NCBI GenBank assembly: GCA_916613615.1
Contig: OU744730.1
Location: 7,584,406-7,648,405, forward strand
DNA: 64,000 nucleotides
Direction of reading: 5' to 3'
Source of the DNA: Steromphala cineraria
Lineage: Eukaryota > Mollusca > Gastropoda > Trochida > Trochidae
Shown: in pieces, positions 1 through 12,754 of the stretch
How the letters are laid out: the number at the start of each line of letters is the position of its first letter
Position numbering within the stretch: position 1 is the first letter of the stretch
Notes under the pieces: model-generated
Told to the model about the DNA's origin: nothing
The model's database searches: none
The model's input: only the letters and a program-made list of their open reading frames with translations
Made by a program: the position numbers and the translations under genes

Positions 1-350
1 TACTTTTCATGTTTATGAGCAAGACCTTATCTAATTCATTAATCATGGAGAAAAAATGCTGAGTTTGCTAATTATTTACACTGTTAAAGAGGAAGTGCTG
101 TAAAATGAGATCACGAGTGAAATTATTTGACAAAGATAAATCTTCTACTAGGTTGACACTGTTTATGACTCTTAAAGAACATCTGAAAATAGACATACTG
201 ATAACAAAATCCCAGGGAATGTCAACCCTTGACGAAGTCCCTGCCTAATAAGCCACTTGATCCTTTAACATAGTATGTAATGTTAACGTCTGATATTAGG
301 ACCATAACAAAAGAAGACAGACAGACAGTATACCAGCACATGACAATATC

Positions 351-399
<49 letters not shown>

Positions 400-2067
400 A
401 GGGTTTTTGTGATTAGGTCTAATAAACGACCATGTACCAGCAGTACTAAAATGATTCAGATCTATGTTTACTTTCTGGAAAATGGCCGCCGCCATCGGCA
501 ATGTGGTTCTGTATAAAAAGTTACTTTGTTTCATGAGCAATTAAAGGATACATTAAGCAGCAATATGGGTTAAGTTTTCTACTCAATAAGGTGTAAGTAT
601 GTTTTGAACGTCTGTATCAGTTATCAAGGACAATTTAAACACAATTTTATCTTGATTGAAAGAAGAGCAGCATATTTACAAAACAATCATAATAAAAGTT
701 ATCAGTTATGAGTGCATTTTGTCGTCGTTATGCATTCCACGATCGTAGCTTCAATGATTGGCTTCATTTCACGATGTTTTTGTTTTTTGAGCCATACCCT
801 TTCTCTTTTGTCAAACTGAACAACTGAAATGCAAACCTCACAAACATATTTGAAATTAAGTATAAAATTATCAGATGTAAAAATCATATGTAATTGTAAA
901 CAGGAAAGTCCTGAATTTCCACAAAAAATACCCCGCTCGAATGGTCCCTTTAAGGTTACTCAAAAAATGCCTAAAACATCTAAACATTATGTCAGTAACA
1001 AATTTGCACCCAAGGAATGTCAACCCTCTAAAAAGTCCTTGACAAGTCACTCCCCTTTTGGAGTATGTATAGCGAGCCTCGAAAGTTTGGAGATAACAAT
1101 GTAGGATACAATCCAGAGAATACTCGCTATAGACACCGGCTCAGGCTATTGTCCGGTGTAATCTTCAAGGATGTAGGCTAGTAGGTCAAATATAGGTAGT
1201 ACTTACCTTAGTGGCTCAGTGATCCATGCTGAACATAACAAGTGTTACATTGTGTTCACAAGTGTTGTTATATGGTCATTTCATTACATAGTATTCAAAT
1301 GTGATAATGTTTCTGTGGTATATATTGTCAAATGTGATCTATAATGATGCGATATGACTTGTCTTTAAATTTTGTGTTACGTTGTATTCAAATGTCAATA
1401 TGAAAGCTGATCAAGGGTGGTGTAATGTAACTTGTATACAGATTAAATGTTACATTGTATTCCAATGTAATATTGCAGGTGTGCTATATATTGTGAAACA
1501 TTATCAGGGGAAGTGTAATATAACTTGTCTATAGATTAAGTGTTCCATTGTAATCAAACAGTGGTATGTTGTATGCTTTAAAGTTGAGTGAAATGACCAA
1601 ATAATTGAATAAGTGTAACATTGTATTTGAATGTGATTATGTGTATGTTATATCCTGAACGTTATTGATTATTGATTGATTGATTTTCATCACATATTAT
1701 TTTGCTTTCATACAAACCTAACTGGCATACTTCATGATATCAATTCAAAATATCCCACATATTCATTACCAATTGACAATCATATGATAAATTTAGTTTT
1801 CGATGAAATTCTTAAAACAGTCATATATATTTGCAAAAGCAAAAATCACACGTTAAACTTACATGAATACCAGTAATATATTCTATCAATTCATAAGTTT
1901 CATTCTGACTGCTTTATATAAGTTTTCAAAATTACATTTGACAGAATGACGTTTGCATTGTCCGGTTTTCAATCACAATCGTGAATTCAAACCTTCCAAA
2001 CGACATCGATTAGCCTTAAAATGATACTTTCCTTCGGCAATTGATAATTCTTGATCAGATCACACTT
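1..2067. other. Gene-free leader region
   Basis: Apart from the poly-C tract at 352-397, I see no splice-bounded exon, conserved protein or RNA gene here. Short open frames exist, but they are AT-rich and match nothing I know. Around 1220-1660 the text loosely repeats phrases such as 'gttacattgtattcaaatgt', which suggests a decayed tandem repeat. Confidence 0.5.
352..397 (+). repeat. Poly-C homopolymer, 46 C
   Basis: An uninterrupted run of 46 cytosines is preceded by 't' and followed by 'aaag'. The G-rich strand could form a G-quadruplex and the C-rich strand an i-motif. Its exact length is likely to vary between alleles and sequencing runs. Proline-rich or glycine-rich frames across it are artefacts. 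Confidence 0.95.
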
Positions 2068-2069
2068 TA

Positions 2070-2412
2070 AAGGGGCAGTAGCACATTTTTAGGGGGTATA
2101 TAAGGTCATATCAGGAAAACGAAAATAAATGGTTCCGATTGAAAGACAGTGTATTCATGCTAAATGAAGCAGTAATAAATCAAATATATAAAGTTTGGCC
2201 TTGCGATTCCTTTTTCTAACACAAACTGAATTAAAGGTGTTCACACAAACTGGCCGCCAATGGAATTTATGTGAATCTTTATACTTTGTCCTCTGACCAT
2301 GGATGATTGATTTTTGTTATGAGATTTTGACACTTTCAAAATAATACATTTTACAATTATCAGTAAAAAAATTGAAATATAACATCTTCAAAAAAACGTG
2401 CTACTGCCCCTT
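2070..2412. mobile_element. MITE family A, copy 1 (TA target duplication)
   Basis: A 343-bp element has inverted ends that read aaggggcagtagcac on the left and gtgctactgcccctt on the right. It is flanked by TA on both sides (2068-2069 and 2413-2414), which fits a mariner-type MITE. The inverted repeat extends into the flank (cacttta / taaagtg). Two further copies lie in cadherin introns at 46918-47276 and 57335-57593 and share the internal sequence. It has no coding capacity. Confidence 0.8.
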
Positions 2413-3127
2413 TAAAGTGTGATGTGATATAACCAGTGTTAAACGATAAAGATGGTAGAATGTTTGTATACTTGAAGGATTAAATATTGTGAATGATTAT
2501 GAGTTTATGATCAGTCTTTATGTAGTCATTTGGATGGTGTGGTATTCAATTATTGTTGTGTTTGTTTACCTTGGATTGCGAGACCTTATATTCAGAAGCA
2601 AAATGTAATATAACCCCTTTGAACCAATGTTACATATTATTGAAATGTTATTATGTATTCAAAGGCAATTGTATTCAATCTTACGTGGGCTGGAAATGTG
2701 TATGTATAACAACTTATATAGTACTACACAGTGAGGGTATTGTGTGTTTGTTACAATTCGAAGAGTGGCGTATTCGTCATTTGGGTAACTATATTCAGTG
2801 GGTAGTGTGTAGGCTTTCATACAGTAGTGTTGTTAAAAAGGGGAAGACCTTGTCAGAAATGAAGTATAACTTCTGCTTATTGAATATTACAACAGTAAGA
2901 ATAAGATCAGCACGGTTCAGAGGAGTCCAGGTTTTTAAGAAATTCTTGACGTGGATATGAGCTAGTTTGATAGTCTGATGAAACTGTTTACTCACATGTT
3001 TGTTGATTTTATGACAGATAAGTGACATGATGAAAAAAATTTTACATAAAGAATAAACTTCATTGTAGATATGAAATACTGTGGAATAGTCATCTCTCTG
3101 TCTGTCCGTCTGTTATCATTTCGTTTA

Positions 3128-4260
3128 CGGAGCAGAACTAAAAAAACTGTAAGACATTACTCAATGAATTGTGATGTGGATTAGTCAGTATAGGTAGCCT
3201 ATATGTAGATGGGCCTTTTTAGATTTTCAACTTCTTAAAATTTCTATTATTTTCAGTTTCCAAAGAAACGCACCTTAGAATTCTGTTTCTGGAGTAGCAC
3301 AAAAAAACTGCAAGGCTTAGCTAAATGAAACTTAGTATTTGGAGTAGTCAGTATATGTTGATGTGCCTTTTGGAATTTTCAATTTCTTGGAATTTTTCTA
3401 TTTTTGGCAGTTTTCATGGAAACATGATTTGAAATAACGTTTCTGAAGTAGAACTCAAAAACTGTATCTGTGGATATGCCTTTTAGGATTTTCAAATTCT
3501 TCAGATATTTATTGTTGGCAATTTTATTGAATTTCTATCATATTAGGGACCTGTTGAATATGTCATCTTCTAATAACTCTTGTTACATAACAGTCTTCTA
3601 TACAGGAGGTTCAATATTTTTTGCCAGTTTTGTATCATGTGAGGAGGAAATATTTTACCAAATGATATTTACACTAACCCAAGATTCCCACACAGTGTTA
3701 ATGTATTCACTTGTAGTGCAGATATGTTGTTTGAGTAGGTTGTTTTCAATGGAAGAACAGGTTCTACGGATTGGCTTTAGTGTCCTTGAAGTTGTCATAT
3801 TCTCATTGTATTGTACAAATCGTTATTCTATTTTCAGCATGTAAGGTTAAAACTTGTTCTCTTTCAACTTGTTAACTAATAAAAATATCTCTAAGTGAAG
3901 CTATGTGAACTGTTCAAGTGTATCAAAGGGATGGTGTTTTTTTTATGAAATTGAAAATTTTTATGCATTTTATGATTGAATCTCGTAAAAGTAACACCTT
4001 AAGGCAATAGACATGATTTGAATTTGATCAAAATCATGCATTTATTTACAAAAATGAATTAAAATGAATATGTGTTTTAGAAAAAGTTTTTCTAGAGGAG
4101 TTCTCAAAAACTGGAAACTGTAAGACGCTCAATCAAACTTGGTATTTTGATCAACATGTAGATGTGTCTTCTGTCTTTTTGGCTTCATGGGATCTATATT
4201 TTTGGCAGTTTTGTTGAATTTCTGATTTATTTGGGACCGGTAGGAAATGATCATATTCAT
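3128..4260 (+). repeat. Decayed ~155-bp repeats related to the 37.4-kb element
   Basis: The phrase 'gag(c/t)agaactcaaaaactgta' followed by 'gatgtgcctttt' recurs near 3128, 3290, 3442 and 4096, with a (tctgtccg) stretch just before at about 3100. The wording matches the tandem units of the element at 37369-38558 (ggagcataactcaaaaactg ... gtgccttttagg). This looks like an old, diverged relative. A 124-residue open frame at 3470-3844 falls across it and is not convincing as a gene. Confidence 0.5.
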
Positions 4261-4548
4261 CTCTGATATTCCCCCCCACACACACAAACTACAAACAAAA
4301 ACAAACAGTACAGGTAATTTGCATGATTTTTCCCTCACCCTCAGAATCACCCAAAAAAGCTAGCAATGACCATAACCATAGCTAACCTATCTCTTCAATT
4401 TCCCCAATAACCCCCCTCCCCCCTTCTCCCCTTCCTCTGCTATCTCTTGTCTAACCAGGTGTTTCATCTAACAGGTGATATAGGTAAGCAAATCTTACAT
4501 AATCTTAACCCACATTAGAGGAACACTATCAGCCTCCTTTGTTCTTCT

Positions 4549-4727
4549 ATTGGCTCAAGTGTATTACAGCATCTCTCTGATAATGGACCATACCGCCCCA
4601 CTGATAATGGGATAACACTGTTGTGCCTTTCTATTGGCTAAGGAGTTTTAGCACCTATCTGATAACGTAGTAAATACGCTGATAAAGAACTTCTATTGGA
4701 TGAAGAGCTAAAGTGACTGATTGATAA
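4549..4727 (+). promoter_or_regulatory. Cluster of CCAAT-box and GATA motifs
   Basis: Within 180 bp there are three ATTGG boxes (inverted CCAAT; 4549, 4633, 4695), each in a 'ttctattgg' context. Six GATAA motifs also occur (4579, 4603, 4611, 4661, 4681, 4723), several as 'ctgataatgg'. This is the pattern of a GATA/NF-Y enhancer or promoter. It could also be a decayed 60-90-bp tandem repeat that happens to contain both words. No gene is visible within several kb on either side. Confidence 0.3.
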
Positions 4728-7231
4728 TGCTCTAAACACCATAAAGGCGTGTTACAATCTCTTATCTCATAACTATTACATCACACCTGTAATATAGACC
4801 GTCACCTCGTTTTTCTTTCACGATTGAGTAGATCTTTGTACTGGCTGTTTATATCATTATGAGATCACACCTCCATTTGTATTTCATAGTGATAGTTGAA
4901 CAACAACTATAATACAGCAATTGGGGCTTTAATTAGTCATGGAATAAGACTGGGTCACGGTATGATATATGCTTGATAAATAAGATTTTTAGATCAGCAG
5001 CAGGATAAAAAAAATATTTTATGCTAAATTTATTTTGAAAATAACTACGGTAAGCCTTGATATAACCATTTTCAAACTTTATAAAATCATGCTTGAAATT
5101 CTAATTGTGACTCATAGATATTTATTCTCTAACAATTATACATAATGAAAAGACGTACGTCAGCAAATTTCAAAAGAATATGCCAGAGTTATAAACTTCA
5201 AAGTATACAAATCTCATGACAGACTGCTTGCGTCATTCGTTTCTCAACTAACATGAAACACAAATCATATGTCATCAAAACAAGTCATGATAAGGAAAAA
5301 TGTATTTTTAAAAACATAACTATATTTGATTGGTCATATATCATGAAAATCTGTATCTTCTTTATAAAATCCAAACTTTGTAGCCAAAAGACATGTCGAA
5401 AGTTAGGATATTTACACATTATACACCTTGTTCGCATACAGGTGGGTCATGGAAACCTAGCCTTGTTCGACCCGCAGTTTCACCTGTACTAAGGAAGAGC
5501 TAATACTATGTAAATATTTGTTTGCATACAGTTTACCTGGGGCTAATACCACGGCAATCAGCTTATTTCTCAGCATGGCAGTATGTCACTCATTTACCTG
5601 GAGGCAATTAGCTTAATTAACGACTATCTCGTTAACAGGAGCTTGGATTTTGGGTTGATAAGGTGATCCATCTTAGGATTATGGATATTATCACTTTGCA
5701 ATATCATTATTTGATTATTGATTTTGAGAATTAGACAAAAATGAAACACATGGGTTTTAGCAATGTTCCAAGGGGGCCTAAGGATGTTAATTCATTTCCA
5801 TGTCTATCCTTTGATGAACTTGAAGGAAGTTGACATGAGAACTATCTTTAAAACAAACTTGAAACATCCTTTTATGTGGAAATAAATTCATTGTAGGGGA
5901 AAACAATTTTGATGAAAAAGGCCTGTCATGGTATTTTTTGTACAATTTCTGAGATATATTTAAATTCAGTCGCAACTTGTAAAGGTTAGACAACTATAAA
6001 ACTCAATAAGTAATTATTAGTTTTCGGTCCCATCATTAATAAATTGATGTTGGAAAAGTAAAAATGTCTCCTGTACTTTTACTAAGTTGTTACAGGGTTT
6101 AAAAGATTTGGACACTAAATTATTTCAATAAGCTTTCTGCTGCACCAGTAGCCATTGTTGTTCCTTTCCATCCATCCATCCGTCCGCAGTGATGGACGAT
6201 GAAGTTGATAACTGTAATTTACCTGTCGATGATGAGAGTGACCGCCAATCAGTGCCAGTCGGTCACTCACCTGATACAGGTGAATAACGAGGGGCAGGTA
6301 TGCGTGGTTGCCTAGCAACTGCAGGTGAGAGATGTTTATGAGAGAAGTTTGTCCTGTTGTTTTGAAAACTTGACCAATCGGACAACACAAAGACGTGACT
6401 TGGGTTGAAGAATATCGTGACTAGGGGTGAAAATATCGTGACTTGTGATGAAGATTATACTGGCTTGGTGCTCTTCTGTGCCTGATTGTTGATGTGGCAT
6501 GAAAAACATATTTGTGTATGAAGAGGTAATCTTAGTGCATGGTTTTAACCTACTGCCTGGCCAATTATCAGGAACTGTACTCGTGCAACTTTAGATGATA
6601 CCTTGAATTAAAATTTTAACCCATTTCCTATAGATCTAAGATTTTATGAGGATAGCCTATTGTTGATTGCAAACATGGGTATTTCCTGCCAAATTAAATC
6701 AACTTTTCCCGAGAGCAAAGAATTTTAGCCTAATCCTTTGAATATGCCTGAAAATACAGATTAGTACACTTTCATAGACTAAATTTTAGTCTCTGAAATG
6801 AAAATACATATTAAATGCAGCTATCTACTGCAAAATTGAAAGGAGCCAACTGAAGCTGTTCATTTTCAGAGTGATCTTGACTTGCTACAATAGGCTATAA
6901 AGATATTTTGTTTCTGGGGCTGTTGGACAGACTTAACACTTTCACTGTAGATCTCTATGTATGGATATATTATTCCACATCAAGTCACCCATAGCTGAAA
7001 GCCAAAAAAATATTTTTAGATATCACATTTCTGGGATAGTGGTTGTCCTGATATTTTTTCCCTTTCATAAGTTATAATTCCTCTAATTCTGCCACTTAGA
7101 ATGATACAGCTCTTTATTCTATTCAGCAAATCACTAGTTGAAAACAATTGTTAACAAGTTTTGTGCCTGAAGTATTCCATATTATATTCACAAAATGACG
7201 TTTAGACTCTTACATCTCAAACTTATTCAGC
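4728..7231. other. Gene-free AT-rich stretch
   Basis: I see no supported gene. Scattered 'tacctgg/ggcaatta' phrases at 5530-5620 and a (catc/cgtc) patch at 6165-6185 are the only recognisable texture. Confidence 0.45.
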
Positions 7232-7592
7232 GTTTGAAGTTTGGAAGCGAGGAGGTTAACTGTTGAGATTCAACTAAAGTTTCACCAAGCTTGATGACGA
7301 CAGGTTGTATTCAGGTTGGGGTTTGAAGTTTAGAAGCAAGGGGGTTAACTGTGAGATTCAATTAAAGTTTTACCAAGCTTGATGACGACAGGTTGTATTC
7401 AGGTTGGGGTTTGAAGTTTAGAAGCAAGGGGGTTAACTTTTGAGATTCAATTAAAGTTTCACCAAGCTTGATGACGACAGGTTGTCCTCAGGTTGGGGTT
7501 TGAAGTTTGGAAGCAAGGGAGTTAACTGTTGAGATTCAACTAAAGTTTCGCCAAGCTTGATGACGACAGGCTGCCTGTCCTCAGGTTGACAG
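7232..7592 (+). repeat. 88-89-bp minisatellite, 4 copies
   Basis: Four head-to-tail copies begin with gtttgaagttt(a/g)gaagc and end with tcaggttggg. They differ at only a few positions. Open frames across it come from the repeat. Confidence 0.9.
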
Positions 7593-7716
7593 TGAGTTAT
7601 CTTGTCAGTTGTCTCCCTTTGTTGGCACTTCAGTACGATCATCTTCGCGGAGTCCTAGCAAACAGAATGTGATCGTTGTAGTGCAGCAGGTGCTTGTGCC
7701 CATTCAGTCAGGTATT

Positions 7717-7796
7717 GTTCCCTCTTCATAATAATTGTTCCTTCTTCATAATAATTGTTCCTTCTTCATAATAATTGTTCCTTCTTCATAATAATT
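7717..7796 (+). repeat. 20-bp tandem repeat, 4 copies
   Basis: The unit is gttccttcttcataataatt. The first copy has one change (ccct). Looser echoes such as 'ttcttcataataatc' near 7974 and 'ccatattcataata' near 8127 suggest an older, wider array. Confidence 0.9.
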
Positions 7797-9774
7797 ATTA
7801 ATGATGTTAATGCAGAGAACACTTAATAGATTTTTTTTCTTTGTGTATTTTAGGTGCTTTGGTTTTACTGATACTGTTGCAATGACTATTTAGCAAAGGA
7901 GTGTTTTTAGCTGCTTAGGTTTCAATTCAGATATGTAATTCAGCTTCGATAAATACTATGTCAGTTATATTTCTTCTTCATAATAATCATGCCTGATATT
8001 GATACAAGAACATTTAACTAGGAGCGATAGTTCTTTTGCTATGTTTAGGGTTTGGGTTCATTTATTCAGACATGAAATTTAGTTATAATTAATAAAATAT
8101 TGTACCCCATTCAGTCAGGTTTTGTTCCATATTCATAATAGCTGATGTAGATGATTTTTAATAAGATGGCTAAATTTTAATTTTCTCTTTTGAGTGATTG
8201 TTGTTTTTCTCAATGCTTTCACCGAGTTTGAATTATTCAGAAATATAATTCAGCTTTAATTGATACTTTCAATATTTTGAAAAATATAGTTTATGAATTG
8301 AATAAATTTATATCACATTCAAAGTTTCAAATAATTTTGTTATCAATTTAACAAGTATGATTTTTTGTTTTTATCCCTTTCAAATTTTCACTGGTTATTT
8401 CCAAAAGAATATTTTCAAAAATGTTTCTCCCTGTAAACACAAGTTTATTTTGTGAGAGTCGTGGAAATAATTATAGTGTCTCCATACAAGCTATTATGAG
8501 ATTTTTCTTTCCTTTGATACAAGTTGTTGAAGCAGAAAATTACACATTAAGCGACATTTTTGTCGAGATGTAAATCGTTGTCAGTACATATTCGAGGTTA
8601 TGTTGCCTTTAGTTGTCATTATATAACATATTTGATTAAACCTTTTTAAACTTATTTTTGGTCTTTTAAAAATATTTAGAAGTTTTGAAAATATGTAGTT
8701 TTCATATGTTTTCTTTCCATTCTTTAATAATTATTTTAATCAACATTTAATTTATTTCAGAATATTACTCATTTTGAATCACTTATTTATTCCTTTGCTA
8801 CAATTTTTTTTTAAAATTACACCATCATCTTATTTGTTTCTTTTAAACTTTTGAAATGTTCCATTCCAACAAATAATACAGATATTGCCTTTCATACGCC
8901 AAACTATCTCAAATTCCCTCAAAATCAAAATTATTATAAAATGTACAAAGTTCAAAGAAAAAAATTACCATTTTGCTTGTTATGAATCATAACTCAAAGT
9001 GTGTCTTCCCACGTGAGGTCACCGAGGTTAAGCATGTACGTCACTACTACCATAAAAGAGAGCTAAAACTATAGGGCCTGTTGGTAAGGCATGTTCAAGT
9101 GGCACCACCGAACATTATCTAAATACCGGTAGGCAGGAAGCTGTCTGTTATTTCTGTCATCTTCGTCCTCCCGGCTAATTATGTATTCAGAACAAGTCCA
9201 CCAAACCAAACGTCAGAAAATAGAAAAAGGACAAAAATAATTTTCCTTGTTTGCCTTATATTCTATGACGATGCTTGGATTGGATTGTGAAAATAATGAT
9301 AGGCATTCATTGTGAGCAATTTACAACCTCATGTAAATCAAAGAGTTCTAGTAAAAGACTCTATATACAATAAATATTCATACCTATCTATATTGTTCAC
9401 TGGCTGCAATATTGTCGAAGCGGCGTTTATCAACAACACACACACCTATCTATCTATAGAGGATGTTATTATTATCTAAGCAAAATTAAAGAAAATGCTC
9501 AAAACCTACTGCTCAGCATAGACGAACAAGCTGTTGCCAGCCCGTATAGATTGTGAAGTCATAGGCGAACCATGACGTCAAAGTATTGTTTATTACGTGG
9601 CGTCACAATGAAAAAGTGCTATTTTGCCCTAGGGCATCATATGAAAAATAGGAACCTCAATATGACGGGCCTTGTAGGTAATAAAACATATAACCACGGT
9701 CTCTGGTATTGTTTTTGCCCTTTGTTTTGCAATAAAGTATAGTTTTTATGTGAGGTCATGAACATATGTTCATG
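7797..9774. other. Gene-free AT-rich stretch
   Basis: Very AT-rich and without a supported exon. It contains the 5S-like fragment at 9015-9034 and a short (ac)n near 9438. Confidence 0.45.
9015..9034 (+). pseudogene. 5S rRNA-like fragment (internal promoter region)
   Basis: The text gaggtcaccgaggttaagca resembles the conserved 5S rRNA segment 'gatcaccgaagttaagca', which contains the box A promoter. The rest of a 5S gene is absent on both sides. This is at best a truncated pseudogene or the remnant of a 5S-derived SINE head. Confidence 0.35.
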
Positions 9775-10075
9775 GGGAGAAGATAGTGCAGTGATAAGCG
9801 TTTTGTATCAAGTGGTCCGGAAATCAAATCCCACCAGGGACTCAATTTTAGAGTAGAGAATTGTTCTCCATGCAGAAAGGTATGGGTGCAATGTGACACA
9901 ATGCAGTACTATCCATGGTTCGCTAGTTTCAGCGGATGCTCACAGGTTTCACTGCAATACATAGCCACAGTGGTGTTGCTGGCTTTTTTCTCCCGGCAAT
10001 AACACTGATATAAGTGAAGTACTCTTGAAAGCAAGGTTAAACTCTAAATCACCTCACCTCACTTTTCACCATGTT
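9775..10075 (+). mobile_element. SINE-like element, copy 1
   Basis: The head resembles a tRNA: a weak A box (gatagtgcagtgataagcg), then a weak B box (ggtccggaaatcaaatccc). A body of about 220 bp follows, ending in 'cacctcacctcac'. The body (gcagtac...atggttc...gatgct...caggttt...tataagtgaa...tactcttgaa) is repeated at 10565-10805 in the same orientation, which supports a dispersed family. It has no reading frame of interest. Confidence 0.6.
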
Positions 10076-10445
10076 TCTTTCTCGCTAGCCTTTCAGTAAT
10101 GTAAAAAATGTAAAAAACCTGTTGTTCCATTAAGTGAACCAGAAGATACAACTTGTGATATAATTAGTTAGCAAATGGATGATGATGACTCAATCAACGC
10201 ATGTCACAACTGACATAGAAATAAATTTTGCTGTCACATTTCACGTGCCACTAACGCTGAAAAATGTAGTTATAAACTGGCTAAGGACTTTTCTAAGGGG
10301 AAGTTTTTCGCAATGACATTGTGATCTTCTGTGACAAAAGAATATTTATGCATATCTTTTATCAAAAAGCATATCTTTTATCAAGGAACACATGTATTTG
10401 AATAATAATTGTTCGAAAAACAAGCTGTTTTCTAAACATCTTTGA

Positions 10446-10513
10446 TGCCACTGGGAATCGAACCCAGGTGACCCTGGTGACGAGCGGACACTCTACCAGT
10501 GAGCTACGTCCCC
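10446..10513 (-). pseudogene. tRNA-like sequence with good A and B boxes
   Basis: The minus strand reads like a tRNA. The A box is TAGCTCACTGGTAGAG, with D-stem GCTC/GAGT. The B box is GGTTCGATTCC, inside a perfect 5-bp T-stem (CTGGG/CCCAG). The acceptor stem (GGGGACG with TGGCATC) and the anticodon stem do not pair, so a working tRNA is unlikely. It may be a tRNA pseudogene or the head of a SINE. It is opposite in strand to the SINE copies on either side. Confidence 0.5.
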
Positions 10514-10564
10514 AGTTATACATTCCGCTAGATTTTTGAAGTGCATTTAGTGCTACTATAATGC

Positions 10565-10805
10565 TTCCAGGGGCTCAGCAACTTTGTCTGCATTAGAGAA
10601 CTGTTCTACAAGCAGTAAGGTTTTGGTCTAATGCTATTTCAGCGCAGTACCACAAATGGTTCAGTACTTCCGGCCGATGCTGGCAGGTTTAATTGCGCTG
10701 CAAAACCACAATAGTGTTTTGGGCTTTCTCCCTGTGATTAAACTAGCAGCCGTGATATAAGTGAAAATACTCTTGAAGGCAGCTTTAAACCCCCCATCAA
10801 CTCAA
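10565..10805 (+). mobile_element. SINE-like element, copy 2 (head missing)
   Basis: It aligns with the body and tail of the element at 9775-10075: 'tataagtgaaaatactcttgaaggca' against 'tataagtgaagtactcttgaaagca'. It ends in 'catcaactcaact'. The tRNA-like head is not recognisable. Confidence 0.55.
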
Positions 10806-12748
10806 CTTGTGCTAATATAAGCCAGTATAAACCAATGGTACTTAGATGATCTTAGAGCTAAGAGATCTTTGAAACTCTAGACCCGGGCATTATTCATTCT
10901 GTTATAAAGAAACATACAGTATAGTTGTTTCACTGTGTCACTTGGTGTAAGTTAATAAAAGTCTTGGAAAGATTTTATCTTTGAATTGTTGTATAGTGAT
11001 GAAATAGTATATATCAATTGAGGACATTGTGAAGAAAGCCTTTGTCAAGTATAAGCAACATCTGATATATGCTTCTAGAAGCTTATCCATAATTAGAGAC
11101 TTTATATTTAGATTTTTTCTTGATTAATAAAGTTTTACTTAAAGAAAACAGACAGCACTGCCTTTTTCCATCAAATTTGTTTTAACAATGTTTATGAGGC
11201 GCTTGACGTCCTGTCTAAAAAAAGTTCTGGTAGGGATGACAGCATGAGGATCCACTTAAGGATGCAGAGATGGAACCAACAAAAGTTGGTAGTTATAAAA
11301 AAAAAATGTTTTGAGGTGAGAATATAGGTGCAAATGTCCATTTCAACTTTTCAAGTTTTATAAAAAAAAAAAAATTTCAATTTGAGTGACAATTGTAAAA
11401 GGCTGTATCAGCAAAATTCTTTCTTCGTGATTAAAAATATAATGAACTCCAGTGCATACGTTTGAAGTAACTTTTGTCAGAAGAGATTATGTCAGTCTAA
11501 CTTGACATACAGTTTACATGACATCTGATGTAAGTGTGACATAAAGTAAGTGAAGATATCAAATGTTGCCAACTCGACAGTGAAGATTTACAGAGTGTAA
11601 TTCCAGTAGCTCGGTTTATGTTTGCCCTCCGATGACCCCTGTCTTTGCTTGATTTATGAGGAAAATGATAGGACTTGTTAAACCAACGGTTAGATAGTAA
11701 TTGTATCAAACTAACAAAGGAAATTTAGATTTTCACCTAAATATAAAATTCTTGGTTTTCAAAATGATTTTTTTTTTATCTACTTGATTGATATTTTTTA
11801 AATTATCTTTTAGTTTGGTTTCTGGCAAAAAAAACTTGATCTGTTTCGAATCCTATAAAATGTCCATCTGTAATAGTTTGACACAGAAAAAAATTATATT
11901 CCAGGTATTGAAAAAAAAAATCTCAACTTACCCGGTATTGATACTTTTTTACGACCCTTAAATGTGGTTTCTGGCATAAATCCTTGATTTTTTTAAAATC
12001 CTGTAAAATGGCCATGATCTTTTATTTGTTTGACACATTTTGATTAAAGTCAACCAGTAAATCCAACATATGATTTATTAATGACATTTATTCTGTGTCA
12101 AAAAATATTTTAACTCACAATATTAGAAGTACAATCTTTTCTTTTATTTACAGTGGAACTTCTCCTATTTCAACACACTGCTAATGACTAAAAGAATTGC
12201 CCAAGAGGCCTAAAATCCAACTCATTCACCGACTCAACATTTTCCAAACGTTTGTTCACACAACTATGTGTATAGAAAATATCTCGTTAAAGTTTTAGAG
12301 CAAAATTCTTCTGGATCACATATCTAAGATCTCAAAATTGTTTGTATGTTCCACAATGTCCTGGGACAATCTGTTACCTTTTCAATTAAACATCAAAGAT
12401 GTCCAAGATTATGTCCCCTCGCTGGGGATTATGAAATGTTATCGCACAGGGCACCTGAGTTATGACAGTTGACATGACATGTTGTCAGTTTCCTGAAATA
12501 TACAAGCTGTTTGGGACACTTCCTTACACAATGTACAGCGACAATCAACTATGATGATATATACAGCATATACCGAAAAACTCCATATATGGTTAAACAG
12601 ATTTTGATAAGGAGAACAGAATATTGTTCACCGTAATGAGGATGAATAAACTGTCATATTGATGAGATAAAGCCTTAACTGTGACTATTTAGATAGTATT
12701 ACTAAAATTATGAAACAGAGGAGACAGCCTTGCATAACTACTGTCATA
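10806..12748. other. Gene-free AT-rich stretch
   Basis: There is no supported gene. It contains several A- or T-runs and a loose near-duplication around 11760-12010 (ggtttctggca...aaaacttgat...tcctataaaatg). Confidence 0.45.
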
Positions 12749-12754
12749 TGGATT

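Noticed and set aside
352..397. Proline-rich protein segment
   Set aside because: It is the translation of a 46-C homopolymer.
2553..2960. A 135-codon open frame as a possible gene
   Set aside because: It resembles no known family, has no splice or poly(A) context, and the surrounding sequence is decayed repeat-like.
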